DNA of 64,000 nt from an uncultured Eubacteriales bacterium (GCA_949031345.1 CARNVA010000001.1:1-64000); one strand, 5' to 3'; positions 27,655-36,293 are shown, numbered from the stretch's first letter. Made by a program: numbers and translations. Notes: generated by a model from the letters alone, not told the origin.

Positions 27655-28484
27655 AGACTATTGAAGCTAAATTTAGAAATGGCGCACACAGTTATTCATT
27701 CAGTCCAAACGGATTTGATTTGAAGGTGGGCGACTATGTAATTGTTGATACAGAAAAGGGAAGGGATATTGTTAGGGTGACAAAGGCTGCCTCTATGGTG
27801 GATGTCTCTGACCTTGTCGAGCCTCTTAAAGATGTCGTCAAAATTGCGACAACGGAAGAATTAAAGCTGGCAGAAGAGAATTATAAAAAAGCTGAGGGGC
27901 TTTATGGCGAAATAAAGGCGCTTGTTATGGCTGAAAAAATTGACATGAAAGTCATTTCAATTGAATGCAATTATAATTACAGCCGTCTTACTGTCAATTT
28001 TACGGCAGAAAACAGAGTTGATTTTCGTGAGCTTGTAAAAAAATTGGCTGATAAATACAAGGTGAGAATTGAGCTTAGGCAGGTTGGGCCAAGAGACGCC
28101 ACAAGATTGCTTGGCGGGCTTGGAGTTTGCGGCAAAGTTTGCTGCTGTAAACAGGGCTTCGGAATAAATGACCATGTTTCTATAAAAATGGCGAAAAATC
28201 AAAATTTATCGTTAAATCCAAACAATATCAGTGGGCTTTGTGGAAAACTTTTGTGCTGTTTGGCTTATGAAAACCCTTATTATGAAGAAGTTTTGAAAAT
28301 TATGCCAAAGGTCAACAGCTTTGTTGGCACGCCTGATGGTGAAGGTGTTGTTATGTATAATGACCTTTTAAAAAAGACGGTTTCTGTCAAATTTTCAACC
28401 GAGTCTGAAAGCGAAATAAAAGAATTTTCGATTGAGGATGTCAAAGTTAAAGAAAGAATGAAAGATGGCAAAAAGAAAAGATAA
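27645..28484 (+). CDS. ricT: PSP1-family RicT (YaaT)
   Basis: A 279-aa protein with the PSP1 domain: LRQVGPRDATRLLGGLGVCG, then KVCCC, SIKMAKNQNLSLNPNNISG and LCGKLLCCLAYENP. The cysteines fit the iron-sulfur ligands of the RicT/RicF/RicA complex, which promotes RNA maturation by RNase Y and phosphorelay in Bacillus. The ATG at 27645 has TTGGAGG upstream and overlaps holB. It is followed by a trmN6-like gene, as in many Firmicutes. Confidence 0.92.
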   Translation: MQIETIEAKFRNGAHSYSFSPNGFDLKVGDYVIVDTEKGRDIVRVTKAASMVDVSDLVEPLKDVVKIATTEELKLAEENYKKAEGLYGEIKALVMAEKIDMKVISIECNYNYSRLTVNFTAENRVDFRELVKKLADKYKVRIELRQVGPRDATRLLGGLGVCGKVCCCKQGFGINDHVSIKMAKNQNLSLNPNNISGLCGKLLCCLAYENPYYEEVLKIMPKVNSFVGTPDGEGVVMYNDLLKKTVSVKFSTESESEIKEFSIEDVKVKERMKDGKKKR

Positions 28485-28630
28485 TTTTTAAATTAACATT
28501 TGCCGTTTCGTTTTTGTAAGTTTTGAAATTTTATTTTCAGTTTTTTAAATTTAGTTTAAGATTTTTTATAAAAATGAAAAGTTTTATTAAAAATAAATAG
28601 AAGTTTAACTATGTTGTTTATGGAGGGAAG

Positions 28631-29377
28631 ATGCTGCTTGAAGATGGTGAAAGGCTGGAAGATCTTGAATGTAATGGTCTTAAAATAATTCAAAATAAAA
28701 ATTTTTATACTTTCACTTCTGATTCTGTCCTGCTTGCCAATTTTGTTGAAACAAAGGCAAGTGATGTATGTGTCGAAATAGGCACTGGCTGTGGCGTGAT
28801 TTCAATTCTTCTTTCAGCAAAAACAAAATTTAAAAAGATGTATTCCTTCGAGCTTCAAAAAGAAATGGCTTTGCTGGCCGAGAAAAATGTCAAATTAAAC
28901 GGTCTTGAAAGCTTGATAGAAGTTGTGGAAGATGACATTTTAAATTTTGAAAGACATATTTCAAAAGGCAGTGCTGATTGTGTGGTTTCAAATCCGCCTT
29001 ATATGCTTGCTTGTGGTAAAAATGAGAATTTAATAAGAGATAAAGCGAGGCACGAAAATAGTTTGCCTGTTGTTAAACTTTGCATGTCAGCTTCGCAGCT
29101 TCTTAAAGAAGGTGGAAAGTTTTATGTGGTTTATGCCGCTTCGAGAGCATGCGAGCTTATCTTCAACTTAATGAAAAACAGGCTTGAGCCAAAACGAATG
29201 TTTTTCACATCAAATGGAAAGGGTAAGATTATGCTTGTGGTAATTGAAGCTGTCAAAGGTGGCAAGCATGAAGTTAAGGTTTTGCCAGAGCTTGTGACAA
29301 ATGACAGTGACGGGAAATATCTTGAACAGTTGCATACAAAATATGTCAATAAGAGAGGGCGATATGAAAGTTTATAA
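28631..29377 (+). CDS. TrmN6/YabB-like tRNA1(Val) adenine-N6 methyltransferase
   Basis: A 248-aa protein starting behind GGAGGG. It contains ERLEDLECNGLKIIQNKNFY, a SAM-binding GTGCGVISILLS, and the N6-adenine signature NPPYM (VVSNPPY). The N terminus and position after ricT match YabB in Bacillus. It would methylate A37 of tRNA-Val. The neighbour yabC/rsmI is not present; the operon ends at a terminator. Confidence 0.85.
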   Translation: MLLEDGERLEDLECNGLKIIQNKNFYTFTSDSVLLANFVETKASDVCVEIGTGCGVISILLSAKTKFKKMYSFELQKEMALLAEKNVKLNGLESLIEVVEDDILNFERHISKGSADCVVSNPPYMLACGKNENLIRDKARHENSLPVVKLCMSASQLLKEGGKFYVVYAASRACELIFNLMKNRLEPKRMFFTSNGKGKIMLVVIEAVKGGKHEVKVLPELVTNDSDGKYLEQLHTKYVNKRGRYESL

Positions 29378-29513
29378 TAAGTTTGTAATAAGTTTGTAAG
29401 AGATAAAATTCCACAAGTAATAAATAAAAGAATAATAATTTAAAGAAAAATGGCAAAAAAACAACAAAAAAATGATAAAATAACGCGATTTTTAATAATT
29501 TTTTTAAAAAATA

Positions 29514-29548
29514 AAAAATATCTAGCAAATATGTAGATATTTTTTTAT
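29514..29548. terminator. Bidirectional terminator after the trmN6-like gene
   Basis: AATATCTA and TAGATATT form the stem around a 9-base loop, with T runs on both sides. Confidence 0.65.
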
Positions 29549-29579
29549 TTTAGTTTTATCTTTTTAATTGGCAATATAT

Positions 29580-30095
29580 CTATATTTCTTCTCTTTCTTC
29601 TTCATTGAAAGAAAGGTAGACTTGTTGTTTTTTATTTTTGTTAAATGAAGTTTTTGCAGAATAGTTTTCAATGTCTGAAACCAGCAAATTTTGCCCAGCG
29701 TAATATTCCTTTTTTACAAATCCATTTTTAAAATGGAAGCTTTGAGAAATATTATTGTTTTGTCTTACATGGGCAAACAGTCGTTTGAAACCAAGAGAAT
29801 GCTGTTTAATATAGTCATACATTGATGTTGCCACACCTTTGTTTTTATGATTGTTTGCAACGGCGAGTTGAACAACATAAAGACTTTCTGAAAACTTTCT
29901 GATGAAAGCAAATCCTACGCAGTGACCTTGATATTTGGCCATGACCATTATGTCAGCTTTAGTGCGGAATTCATCAATATGATGTTTGTACATAAGTTGG
30001 CCGCCATTTGAAAAGAGATTTTCATTGACGATGTTTTTCATTTCTTTGAGCTCTCTTTTGCTTGGCACGCTTGTATTTGTAATTTCATACCACAT
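29580..30095 (-). CDS. GNAT-family N-acetyltransferase
   Basis: A 171-aa protein with AGAGGT before the ATG. The acetyl-CoA-binding motif A (VVQLAVANNHKNKGVATSMYD) and preceding strand AKYQGHCVGFAFIRKF fit the GNAT fold. It transfers an acetyl group from acetyl-CoA to an amine; the substrate cannot be inferred. The last 25 residues are Lys/Glu-rich. It is downstream of the HExxH protein gene in the same direction, with about 100 bases between. Confidence 0.78.
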   Translation of the reverse strand: MWYEITNTSVPSKRELKEMKNIVNENLFSNGGQLMYKHHIDEFRTKADIMVMAKYQGHCVGFAFIRKFSESLYVVQLAVANNHKNKGVATSMYDYIKQHSLGFKRLFAHVRQNNNISQSFHFKNGFVKKEYYAGQNLLVSDIENYSAKTSFNKNKKQQVYLSFNEEEREEI

Positions 30096-30198
30096 AACTT
30101 ACCTCTTTAAAATTGTGGGGATTTTCTATTTCAATATTATATTATATTTTTTTTGACTTTTAAGTTTATTTTTCGTTTTGAATAGTGAAGTGTTGAAA

Positions 30199-32016
30199 CT
30201 ATTCAAGCTCGCTCTCTTCAGTATTGCCGTCTTCTTTTTCTTCCTCTTTATTTTCAGTCTTTTGCATTGAAATGCAGTTTTCATATATCGGTAAGTTTGC
30301 TTCTGCAAAAGCAGTCTCGTCGTCCTTTGAAACTTCAAAAGGATATATTGTTTCGATGGCATCTAAAACTTCAGAAGGTTGATTTGGGTAAACCGAATCT
30401 CCGTAATCTTTGTTATATTTTATAAAAGATTGCATTACTTGAAGTTTTTCTTGTGAGTTATAGATTATCTCAATGCCGTTTTCGTTTATTACACCATTGT
30501 ATGGGTTTGGCGTGAGGGTAGGGAAAACTTTAGCTAAAATTTCTTTGGCATTATTTTTTCTGGCAGTAATATCATTTTGTTTTTCGGTATTTTCTCTTAC
30601 ACCTTTCACATATTCTTTATTGTTGTAAATTTTATTGAAAAGCTCGCCAAATATATTGTACTTTTCTGGGTGAAGTCTTTGACCGAAATTGTTGACTTTA
30701 TCTGTTTTTTCTACAATTTTTCTATATTTGCGGAAAACACCGTCAACGAATTTTGAATCTGCCGATTCAAGCACTGATAAAAGGTTTATTGCTTTTTCTT
30801 TGGTAAGTTTAAGCTCAGTTTTAATCAATGAAGGATAATATTTTACCTCTCTTCCGCTTTTTGTAAAATATCTGTTGCTGTCCCAATCCATAAGGGCGAT
30901 ATGTCTTAAAGCGTTTTCAAAGCTCAGCATCGCGTCAGATTCGATTGCTGTGTCATAAAGATTGAACAGATTGTTTGTTTTTTCTTGAAGCTCTTCATCA
31001 GAGGCGTTTTTAAGAAGCTCTTGAAGCTTTTTTTCTCGCTCAGCTTCTATTTGATCAAGATCTTTCTTGCTTCCGTCTGCATTATGTGTTAATGCAAGTG
31101 ATGGATATCGTGCCATCCATTGTTTTCTTTCAGATTTTTTTAAAGTAGGCAATACTGTATCAATAATGAAATTGGTTTTATACATGGCATTGACCCCTTC
31201 ATTATTTGGATTTGTATTGTGCTGCCACTTGACAGTTTTATAATATTTAATAAGATTGTTCTTTTTATTTTTTAATTCAACAAAGTTATAGCCATAAAGC
31301 TCTTTTGATAATAAATCAAGTTTTTCAGGAGCAAACGCTGATAATAATTTTATGCTTCTTTCAAGTCCAGCGACATCGGCATCAAGCTCATAATAAAATT
31401 CATCATGATTGTCGTGATAAAGCCTGTCAATGTTGAGGTCTTTATTATAATATTTTGATTCTGTTTCGGAAGAAAGAATTCTAGCCATACATTGCAATGA
31501 CATTATATAATTAAAGATAGGAATATCAGAATCGTTTTTTGTAATTTCTTCAAGCTCTTTATATTGCACAGCATGTTGAATTTCATGTTGAAGGGTGTGT
31601 ATTTGCGTTGCTAAATATTTATATCGAAAATCTGTGTTTTTAGTTGTCAAGAATTCCGGTAGACAAACATGATCATTATAAAAATTCACCGATTTATTTT
31701 GGTTTCGATAATAAGCGCCATAATTATCATTTTCTGTTTTATTTTTATAATTTATTTTAATATTGTCAAGTCCAAGCTCATGTAAAGTGAGTTTTGTAAT
31801 CAAGGCATGTGTCATTTTTGCCTGAAATCTTGAGATAGGTTGGTCTGATATAATCTCTTTTATGTTGTCTTTAATCATTTCAATGACTTCTTTGCGTTGA
31901 TCTTGAGCAAGAAAGTTTATATTATTGATGACAAAAATCATTTCTGCTTCGCCAGCTGTTTGATTTCGAGCTTGATATTTTCTTTCAATTCCTCTCAACT
32001 CTTCTTTAAGCTTCAT
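30199..32016 (-). CDS. Large putative metallopeptidase with HEIQH motif
   Basis: A 605-aa protein with no signal peptide, behind AAGGAGC. HEIQH (HExxH) is at about residue 145 and an acidic FYYELDADVAG about 60 residues later could give the third zinc ligand. The C-terminal 350 residues are mostly charged helices. It shows no clear sequence similarity to the two HExxH paralogues at 13.9-17.4 kb apart from the motif. The C terminus is Glu-rich. Likely an intracellular peptidase; no family name can be given. Confidence 0.6.
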   Translation of the reverse strand: MKLKEELRGIERKYQARNQTAGEAEMIFVINNINFLAQDQRKEVIEMIKDNIKEIISDQPISRFQAKMTHALITKLTLHELGLDNIKINYKNKTENDNYGAYYRNQNKSVNFYNDHVCLPEFLTTKNTDFRYKYLATQIHTLQHEIQHAVQYKELEEITKNDSDIPIFNYIMSLQCMARILSSETESKYYNKDLNIDRLYHDNHDEFYYELDADVAGLERSIKLLSAFAPEKLDLLSKELYGYNFVELKNKKNNLIKYYKTVKWQHNTNPNNEGVNAMYKTNFIIDTVLPTLKKSERKQWMARYPSLALTHNADGSKKDLDQIEAEREKKLQELLKNASDEELQEKTNNLFNLYDTAIESDAMLSFENALRHIALMDWDSNRYFTKSGREVKYYPSLIKTELKLTKEKAINLLSVLESADSKFVDGVFRKYRKIVEKTDKVNNFGQRLHPEKYNIFGELFNKIYNNKEYVKGVRENTEKQNDITARKNNAKEILAKVFPTLTPNPYNGVINENGIEIIYNSQEKLQVMQSFIKYNKDYGDSVYPNQPSEVLDAIETIYPFEVSKDDETAFAEANLPIYENCISMQKTENKEEEKEDGNTEESELE

Positions 32017-32078
32017 AGCCGCTCCTTTTTTAATATTATAACACCGAATTCAGCATATTTCTATAATTTCATAAAAAT

Positions 32079-32795
32079 TTAATAATTTTTTATATTTCTC
32101 ACTTCAATGCTTGGAATAGTAATTTCATGTGGCAAGTCAAATACATATTTTACTGTATTTGCGACATCTTTGCTGCTTAAGCCAAGTTTCATGATTTCTT
32201 CTGGAAGCTTGTCATTTGCACGAATATAGAAGTTTGTTTTAATAAGCCCAGGGCAAACATCAGTGATTTTGATATTATGTTTTGCAAGGTCGCGTTGAAT
32301 GGCTTTGCGATAATAATAACTGCCATGTTTTGAAGCATTATAAACAGGACAAAACTCTTCTGTTTCTACTCCACTTTGAGAATTGATATTTATGATTTGT
32401 CCTTTTCCATTCTTAATTAAAATAGGGGCGATAGTTGAAATCATTCCAATGGTGCCAAAGGTGTTTGTATCAATGATTTCCTTAAGTCTATCGAGTGTGT
32501 TTATCTGAGCAAAGTGCTCTTTATCAAGCTGAGAAATTTCTCCCTTTGTCCATTGCCCAGCGCAATTGATAAGTGTATCTATATTTAAAAAATTTTCTTC
32601 CACATATTTTTGAAGCTTTTCTAGCTGGGAAGTGCAAGTTATGTCACACAAAAAATATTTGCAATTTAATGTTTGGGCAGTGCTTTTTAAATTTTCTTCA
32701 TCTTTATCTATTAAAAGCAGGTTTTCCTCTTTTAAAATTTCTGCTATAGCCTTGCCTACGCCATCGCCTGCGCCTGTTATTAAAACATTTCTCAT
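32079..32795 (-). CDS. Short-chain dehydrogenase/reductase (SDR)
   Basis: A 238-aa protein with a Rossmann TGAGDGVG cofactor motif, NCAG at the central strand, an NINSQSG with the catalytic Ser and YNASKHG with the Tyr-x-x-x-Lys pair. The cofactor is NAD(P)H; substrate unknown. The ribosome site is GAAAGGAAA before the ATG at 32795. Normal SDR length. It lies upstream of the HEIQH protein gene with 60 bases between. Confidence 0.85.
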   Translation of the reverse strand: MRNVLITGAGDGVGKAIAEILKEENLLLIDKDEENLKSTAQTLNCKYFLCDITCTSQLEKLQKYVEENFLNIDTLINCAGQWTKGEISQLDKEHFAQINTLDRLKEIIDTNTFGTIGMISTIAPILIKNGKGQIININSQSGVETEEFCPVYNASKHGSYYYRKAIQRDLAKHNIKITDVCPGLIKTNFYIRANDKLPEEIMKLGLSSKDVANTVKYVFDLPHEITIPSIEVRNIKNY

Positions 32796-32843
32796 ATTAT
32801 TTTCCTTTCAAATAATATATCATATAGATAGGTTGTTGTAAAC

Positions 32844-32873
32844 AAAAAGCCTTACTTTTTCAGCAGGCTTTAT
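32844..32873 (-). terminator. Terminator of the 118-aa gene
   Basis: AAAGCCT and AGGCTTT pair on the minus strand, followed by T residues. Confidence 0.7.
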
Positions 32874-32885
32874 ATTGTTTATTGA

Positions 32886-33242
32886 TTATATTTTTAAAAT
32901 TTTTAAGCTGTTAAACCAATACTCTTCCGTTAATCCAAATTTTTCAAAAGCAGGTTTGTGGTATAAAAAGAAGATATCAGCAAGGTCATATTTTCCTTCG
33001 TCAACATAAGCTTTGAGATATTTGTTCTTAAGCATCTCATCTGTTACATGGTCAAGAGAGACTTGTCCGTTATCTTGATATTTCTTAAATTCAAGCACGC
33101 ATTCAAGTTTGTCAACAGCTTTGGCAAATTCTGCTTCTAAAGTTTTGGCTTCATTAAACTCATTTGTTAAAGCTAAAATATCATTCTTGCAATTTAAACA
33201 TCTTATAGAGTGCCTGTTTTCAATAACTTGTTGTAATTCCAT
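32886..33242 (-). CDS. Hypothetical protein, 118 aa
   Basis: A short protein whose first 15 residues (MELQQVIENRHSIRCL) resemble the start of nitroreductases, but no flavin-binding motif follows and the rest is charged and helical. The start has no clear ribosome-binding site. It may be a degraded gene or a small unknown family. A terminator follows its stop. Confidence 0.45.
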   Translation of the reverse strand: MELQQVIENRHSIRCLNCKNDILALTNEFNEAKTLEAEFAKAVDKLECVLEFKKYQDNGQVSLDHVTDEMLKNKYLKAYVDEGKYDLADIFFLYHKPAFEKFGLTEEYWFNSLKILKI

Positions 33243-33337
33243 AAAAAGAAGATATCATACAAAACAGAAAAATGTAAATAAAATTAACCATTTTATTAAA
33301 ATAAATTCATACTGTAAAGCTGAGAATATAAAAATAA

Positions 33338-33378
33338 CAAAAAAACCTAAACTAAACAAAACTTGTTCAATTTAGGTC
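33338..33378 (-). terminator. Terminator-like element, left border of the AT-rich insert
   Basis: On the minus strand ACCTAAATTGAACA is followed by a loop and TTTAGGTTTTTTT. It closely resembles the terminator of tRNA-Ser at 35936-35978. A GCTCCGCCA sequence, like a tRNA 3' end, precedes it. Confidence 0.6.
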
Positions 33379-33442
33379 TCGCTTATGGCGGAGCAAGTGT
33401 AACCTAAATCGAATAATAAATAATAAAATTTTGAAATTATTA

Positions 33443-33474
33443 AAAGACACTAACAGTTAATTGTTAGTGTCTTT
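33443..33474 (-). terminator. Terminator hairpin overlapping the end of the 206-aa gene
   Basis: A perfect 13-bp stem, AAAGACACTAACA with TGTTAGTGTCTTT. The last codons and stop of the gene lie within it. Confidence 0.7.
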
Positions 33475-34077
33475 CTCTTTGTGTGAATTGTTTTCATTTT
33501 TAACAACTTCAAGAAATGATACAACTTCTTGGATTGTTGAAATACATTGTTTATATGGTTGTGTTGATTTATTTATACCCATATTAAAACTTGTATTTGC
33601 AATAATATCATAAGATACTTGAGATGTATCATACCTTTTTAATCTTATAATCAATTTTAAATCCTTACACATCCCATTTGTTTCCGCTCCAAAAAAACCT
33701 GTTCCAAATCCACCTATACTTCCACCTGTAGTTGCATTACTACCATTTTCATAAATTTCATAGTTTAATATTTCGTTAAAATTTACAATAAATAAACTTC
33801 CTTTATCATAGTCAATAAAACAAATTTGTCTATTATCATTATCTACTGCAATAAACTTTTTACAGGTATCAGGTTGATTATATGTAGCATAATCATTTAG
33901 AAAAAACTTTTTAGTTATACTGAAATTTGAATTTTTTAAAGTATCATTTGCCTTTAAGTTTATGCTCTCTTGATTTTTGCGAGCATTAGAAACTCCAGAT
34001 TGGTGAACAGCCAATATTATAACTAGAACCCCGATAAATACAACTAAAAATACTAACCAATAAATAACAAAATACAT
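33457..34077 (-). CDS. Membrane-anchored hypothetical protein, 206 aa
   Basis: One N-terminal membrane helix (VIYWLVFLVVFIGVLVIILAV) followed by a soluble domain rich in Asn, Asp and Lys (FLNDYATYNQP, RQICFIDYDKGSLFIVNF). It has AAAGGAG before the ATG and follows the 146-aa gene after 11 bases, so the two form an operon. Function unknown. Base and codon use are more AT-rich than the flanking housekeeping genes. Confidence 0.6.
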   Translation of the reverse strand: MYFVIYWLVFLVVFIGVLVIILAVHQSGVSNARKNQESINLKANDTLKNSNFSITKKFFLNDYATYNQPDTCKKFIAVDNDNRQICFIDYDKGSLFIVNFNEILNYEIYENGSNATTGGSIGGFGTGFFGAETNGMCKDLKLIIRLKRYDTSQVSYDIIANTSFNMGINKSTQPYKQCISTIQEVVSFLEVVKNENNSHKEKDTNN

Positions 34078-34088
34078 ATTTTACTCCT

Positions 34089-34529
34089 TTACCAAGCTGT
34101 AATTTCTACTAATTTATAAGTAGTTGGTCTGCTACTAGGAAAACTAAATAGACTAGCCTCAAAACGCCAAGTATCTCCACTCCCTAAATTATTAATGTTT
34201 GCTAAAGCAGTTCCCAAATTGTTTCCTGAAGCATCATAAACAGAAAATTCAACACTTGCATAAGAATAATTCCTGCTACTTGTGTTTTTTGCAGTTCCTT
34301 TAATTACTGCCGAATATCCTAGATATTCATTGTATTCGACTGACATTGAAACATTTGAAATGTCTAGTTTTGATTTCCCTGCTGGTGAACTTTCACCGCC
34401 CAATCCAACAACGATACCAATTATAATTGCTAGTAATATTGCAAATCCTACAACGCCAATCCAAATTTTTTTAGAATTTGATTTTTTCTCATTGTTAGAA
34501 TTATCAACTTCTAACTTTACTTCTTCCAT
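34089..34529 (-). CDS. Membrane protein with FxLYD-like domain, 146 aa
   Basis: An N-terminal acidic/Ser-rich tail, one membrane helix (IWIGVVGFAILLAIIIGIVVGL), then a beta-sandwich domain with YNEYLGYSAVIKGTAKN, YASVEFSVYDASGN and GSGDTWRFEAS, the FxLYD-type pattern of extracellular proteins in Gram-positives. The ribosome site is AAGGAG. It is divergent from the HTH regulator, whose operators lie in front of it, so it is probably regulated by it. Confidence 0.7.
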   Translation of the reverse strand: MEEVKLEVDNSNNEKKSNSKKIWIGVVGFAILLAIIIGIVVGLGGESSPAGKSKLDISNVSMSVEYNEYLGYSAVIKGTAKNTSSRNYSYASVEFSVYDASGNNLGTALANINNLGSGDTWRFEASLFSFPSSRPTTYKLVEITAW

Positions 34530-34562
34530 AAAAACTCCTTTTTAGTGAGTATACTACACAAT

Positions 34563-34582
34563 AGGTGCAGAACACTTCACTT
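34563..34582. promoter_or_regulatory. Palindromic operator 1 upstream of the HTH gene
   Basis: GTGCA-N6-TTCACTT, an inverted repeat AGGTG-N10-CACTT. The same motif occurs at 34619-34638 in the same intergenic space between the divergent genes. Confidence 0.55.
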
Positions 34583-34618
34583 ATATATTAACAAATTTAA
34601 TTTAAAATAGCAAGTAAT

Positions 34619-34638
34619 AAGTGCAATATATTTCACTT
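34619..34638. promoter_or_regulatory. Palindromic operator 2 upstream of the HTH gene
   Basis: AAGTG-N10-CACTT, exact copy of the GTGCA-N6-TTCACTT pattern found 56 bases upstream; likely bound by the adjacent HTH protein. Confidence 0.55.
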
Positions 34639-34680
34639 AAATTAACTTTTTTATTATTTGAATTTTATGAGTGGTGTGAT

Positions 34681-34923
34681 ATGAATTTAAATCGTGCATT
34701 TGCTTTGAGATTAAGTGGACTTTTGGTTGAAAAAAAGATGTCAAAATATAAACTTGAAAAAGAGACTGGATTAACTCATTCTGCATTAAGATATATTTTT
34801 AATGAAGTGAATGCTGATGTTAAATTTTCAACAATAGTAAAAGTTTGTAATGCATTAAAGATAACAATTACTGAATTTTTTGATAGCGAATTATTTGACC
34901 TAAATAATCTTGAAATTGATTAA
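34681..34923 (+). CDS. Xre-family HTH transcriptional regulator
   Basis: An 80-aa protein, nearly all HTH domain: LRLSGLLVEKKMSKYKLEKET, GLTHSALRYIFNE and VCNALKITITEFF give the four-helix fold of the lambda-repressor/Xre type. The ATG at 34681 was chosen because the upstream part of the frame crosses operator 2. It probably binds the two palindromes in its own promoter region and controls itself and the divergent 146-aa/206-aa pair. Confidence 0.78.
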   Translation: MNLNRAFALRLSGLLVEKKMSKYKLEKETGLTHSALRYIFNEVNADVKFSTIVKVCNALKITITEFFDSELFDLNNLEID

Positions 34924-35131
34924 TTTGGCATTTAGGCGTGTGCTTGGTTATACAAGTGGTGTCGCTTCGCTCACTCAGGGTAGAAAAAACGAGACTCATA
35001 CTTTTGTTTCTTTTGCATTCCAAGATTATATTGCATCTCTTCTCATGTCAGGAATTTTTCATGGCATAAAATAGAACAAGTCTTGCTTTATTTATAAAAA
35101 TATGATATATTTTGGATATAAAGGAGTTATT
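34924..35131. other. Intergenic region inside the insert
   Basis: About 200 bases holding a short inverted repeat (GTCGCTTCGCTCAC near 34962) and the promoter of the next gene. No gene is seen in it. Confidence 0.45.
35083..35111 (+). promoter_or_regulatory. Promoter of the 256-aa membrane protein gene
   Basis: TTGCTT (35083-35088), 17-base spacer, TATATT (35106-35111). Confidence 0.5.
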
Positions 35132-35902
35132 ATGAATAACAAAAACAAAGTATTCAACATAATATTTAAAATCTTATCATTATTATTTCTAGGATATATT
35201 ATAGCGTTAATTACTATTGATTTTTTTGATACATCAAAATCATATACAACTACTGAAATTATCGTTTTGATGTGTATAGCATTGATAATTGTTCTTGGAG
35301 ATGCTTTTGATTCATTCCAAATTGGAAATTTAATAAGTATAAAAAAAGAAAATAATAATCTTAAAGAACAAATAAAGACAATGTCTCAAGTTATGAATAA
35401 TATTAATAATATAACAATAACTGCTGGAGCAGAGGTTGCGATGAAAAAAGAAGATGCAACTTTAAATAAACACAGTGAACCAAATAAAGCAACTTCATCA
35501 TTAATAAAAGAAAACGAATTAATCTCAAAATATTTAGAAAGATACAATCTAAACAATGCGACCATAATTAGAGATGCTATTATTAGAATTAATAATAGTT
35601 TCGAGAATTCAAGTATGCCTTTTGATTGTTATCTAAAATCAAAAAACATGGAACAATTTATTGAAATAAAATTATTAGTCCCTATGCATGACAACTTTTA
35701 TTACTTACATAAACAGCTTCAATATGTAAGTTATTATAATAGAGAGAATTCAGCAAATGCTCAATATGTCTTAGTTTTAAGCAAAAAAATAATGGAAGGG
35801 AATAATAAAATTTCAGAAACAAATAGAAAACATTATGAAAATATGATAAACCTATTTAAGGATATTATTGATAAAGGAATTATGAAAATAGAATTGATTT
35901 AA
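35132..35902 (+). CDS. Two-helix membrane protein with coiled coil, 256 aa
   Basis: Start at the Met at 35132, 6 bases after AAAGGAG. Two membrane helices (IIFKILSLLFLGYIIALITI and IIVLMCIALIIVLG) come before a coiled-coil stretch and a cytoplasmic domain with helices and QYVLVLSKKIMEGNN. Function unknown. High Ile/Asn content and frequent ATA codons set it apart from the neighbouring chromosome. Confidence 0.6.
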   Translation: MNNKNKVFNIIFKILSLLFLGYIIALITIDFFDTSKSYTTTEIIVLMCIALIIVLGDAFDSFQIGNLISIKKENNNLKEQIKTMSQVMNNINNITITAGAEVAMKKEDATLNKHSEPNKATSSLIKENELISKYLERYNLNNATIIRDAIIRINNSFENSSMPFDCYLKSKNMEQFIEIKLLVPMHDNFYYLHKQLQYVSYYNRENSANAQYVLVLSKKIMEGNNKISETNRKHYENMINLFKDIIDKGIMKIELI

Positions 35903-35929
35903 AAGAATCTAATAAAGATTCTTTTTTTT
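35901..35929 (+). terminator. Terminator of the 256-aa gene
   Basis: AAAGAATC and GATTCTTT pair, followed by T residues. Confidence 0.8.
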
Positions 35930-35935
35930 GTAAAC

Positions 35936-35978
35936 AAAAAACCTAAACCAAACTTTTAGGTGTTCGATTTAGGTTTTG
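35936..35978 (-). terminator. Terminator of tRNA-Ser
   Basis: On the minus strand AACCTAAATCGAACA and TTTAGGTTTTTT form a stem-loop and T run immediately after the tRNA. A related copy lies at 33338-33378. Confidence 0.7.
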
Positions 35979-35980
35979 TT

Positions 35981-36071
35981 TGGCGGGAAGAGAGGGATTT
36001 GAACCCTCGCGCCGGTTGCCCGACCTACAGCCTTAGCAGGGCCGCCTCTTCGACCTCTTGAGTATCTCCCC
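35981..36071 (-). tRNA. tRNA-Ser (anticodon GCU)
   Basis: A 91-base minus-strand gene. Acceptor stem GGGGAGA pairs with TCTTCCC, discriminator G and encoded CCA end it, the long variable arm is present, the T loop GGTTCAAATCC is normal, and the anticodon loop reads CTGCTAA, giving anticodon GCT (Ser codons AGC/AGU). Its 3' end borders the AT-rich four-gene segment. Confidence 0.95.
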
Positions 36072-36086
36072 ATTCGATTCTTTCTC

Positions 36087-36116
36087 ATCTTATCATATAT
36101 TTTGTCGCTTTGTCAA
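36087..36116 (-). promoter_or_regulatory. Promoter of tRNA-Ser
   Basis: On the minus strand TTGACA (36111-36116) and TAAGAT (36087-36092), 18-base spacer, about 16 bases before the tRNA start at 36071. Confidence 0.65.
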
Positions 36117-36264
36117 TCTTTTTATTAAACTTTTTTCTCTTCTTTTATTCTCTTTTTGAAAATTTTGTCCTTTTTTATTTATTTGTTTGGTTTCTTGTTT
36201 TTTATGTGGCAGCTTTTTTATCTTTTAGAGGATTATTTATTTCAATTTTTATATTTTTTAGATA

Positions 36265-36293
36265 TTGACAAAATAGGGGCATTATGTTAAAAT
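36265..36293 (+). promoter_or_regulatory. Strong promoter of the 443-aa gene
   Basis: Perfect TTGACA (36265-36270), 17-base spacer ending in TGT, then TAAAAT (36288-36293), an extended -10. Confidence 0.75.

Noticed and set aside
32886..33242. Nitroreductase
   Set aside because: Only the first 15 residues look like one; no flavin-binding residues follow and the protein is too short.
34955..34985. Terminator or mobile-element end in the insert (GTCGCTTCGCTCAC)
   Set aside because: The inverted repeat is short and no T run or second copy lies nearby; it is only mentioned with the intergenic region.
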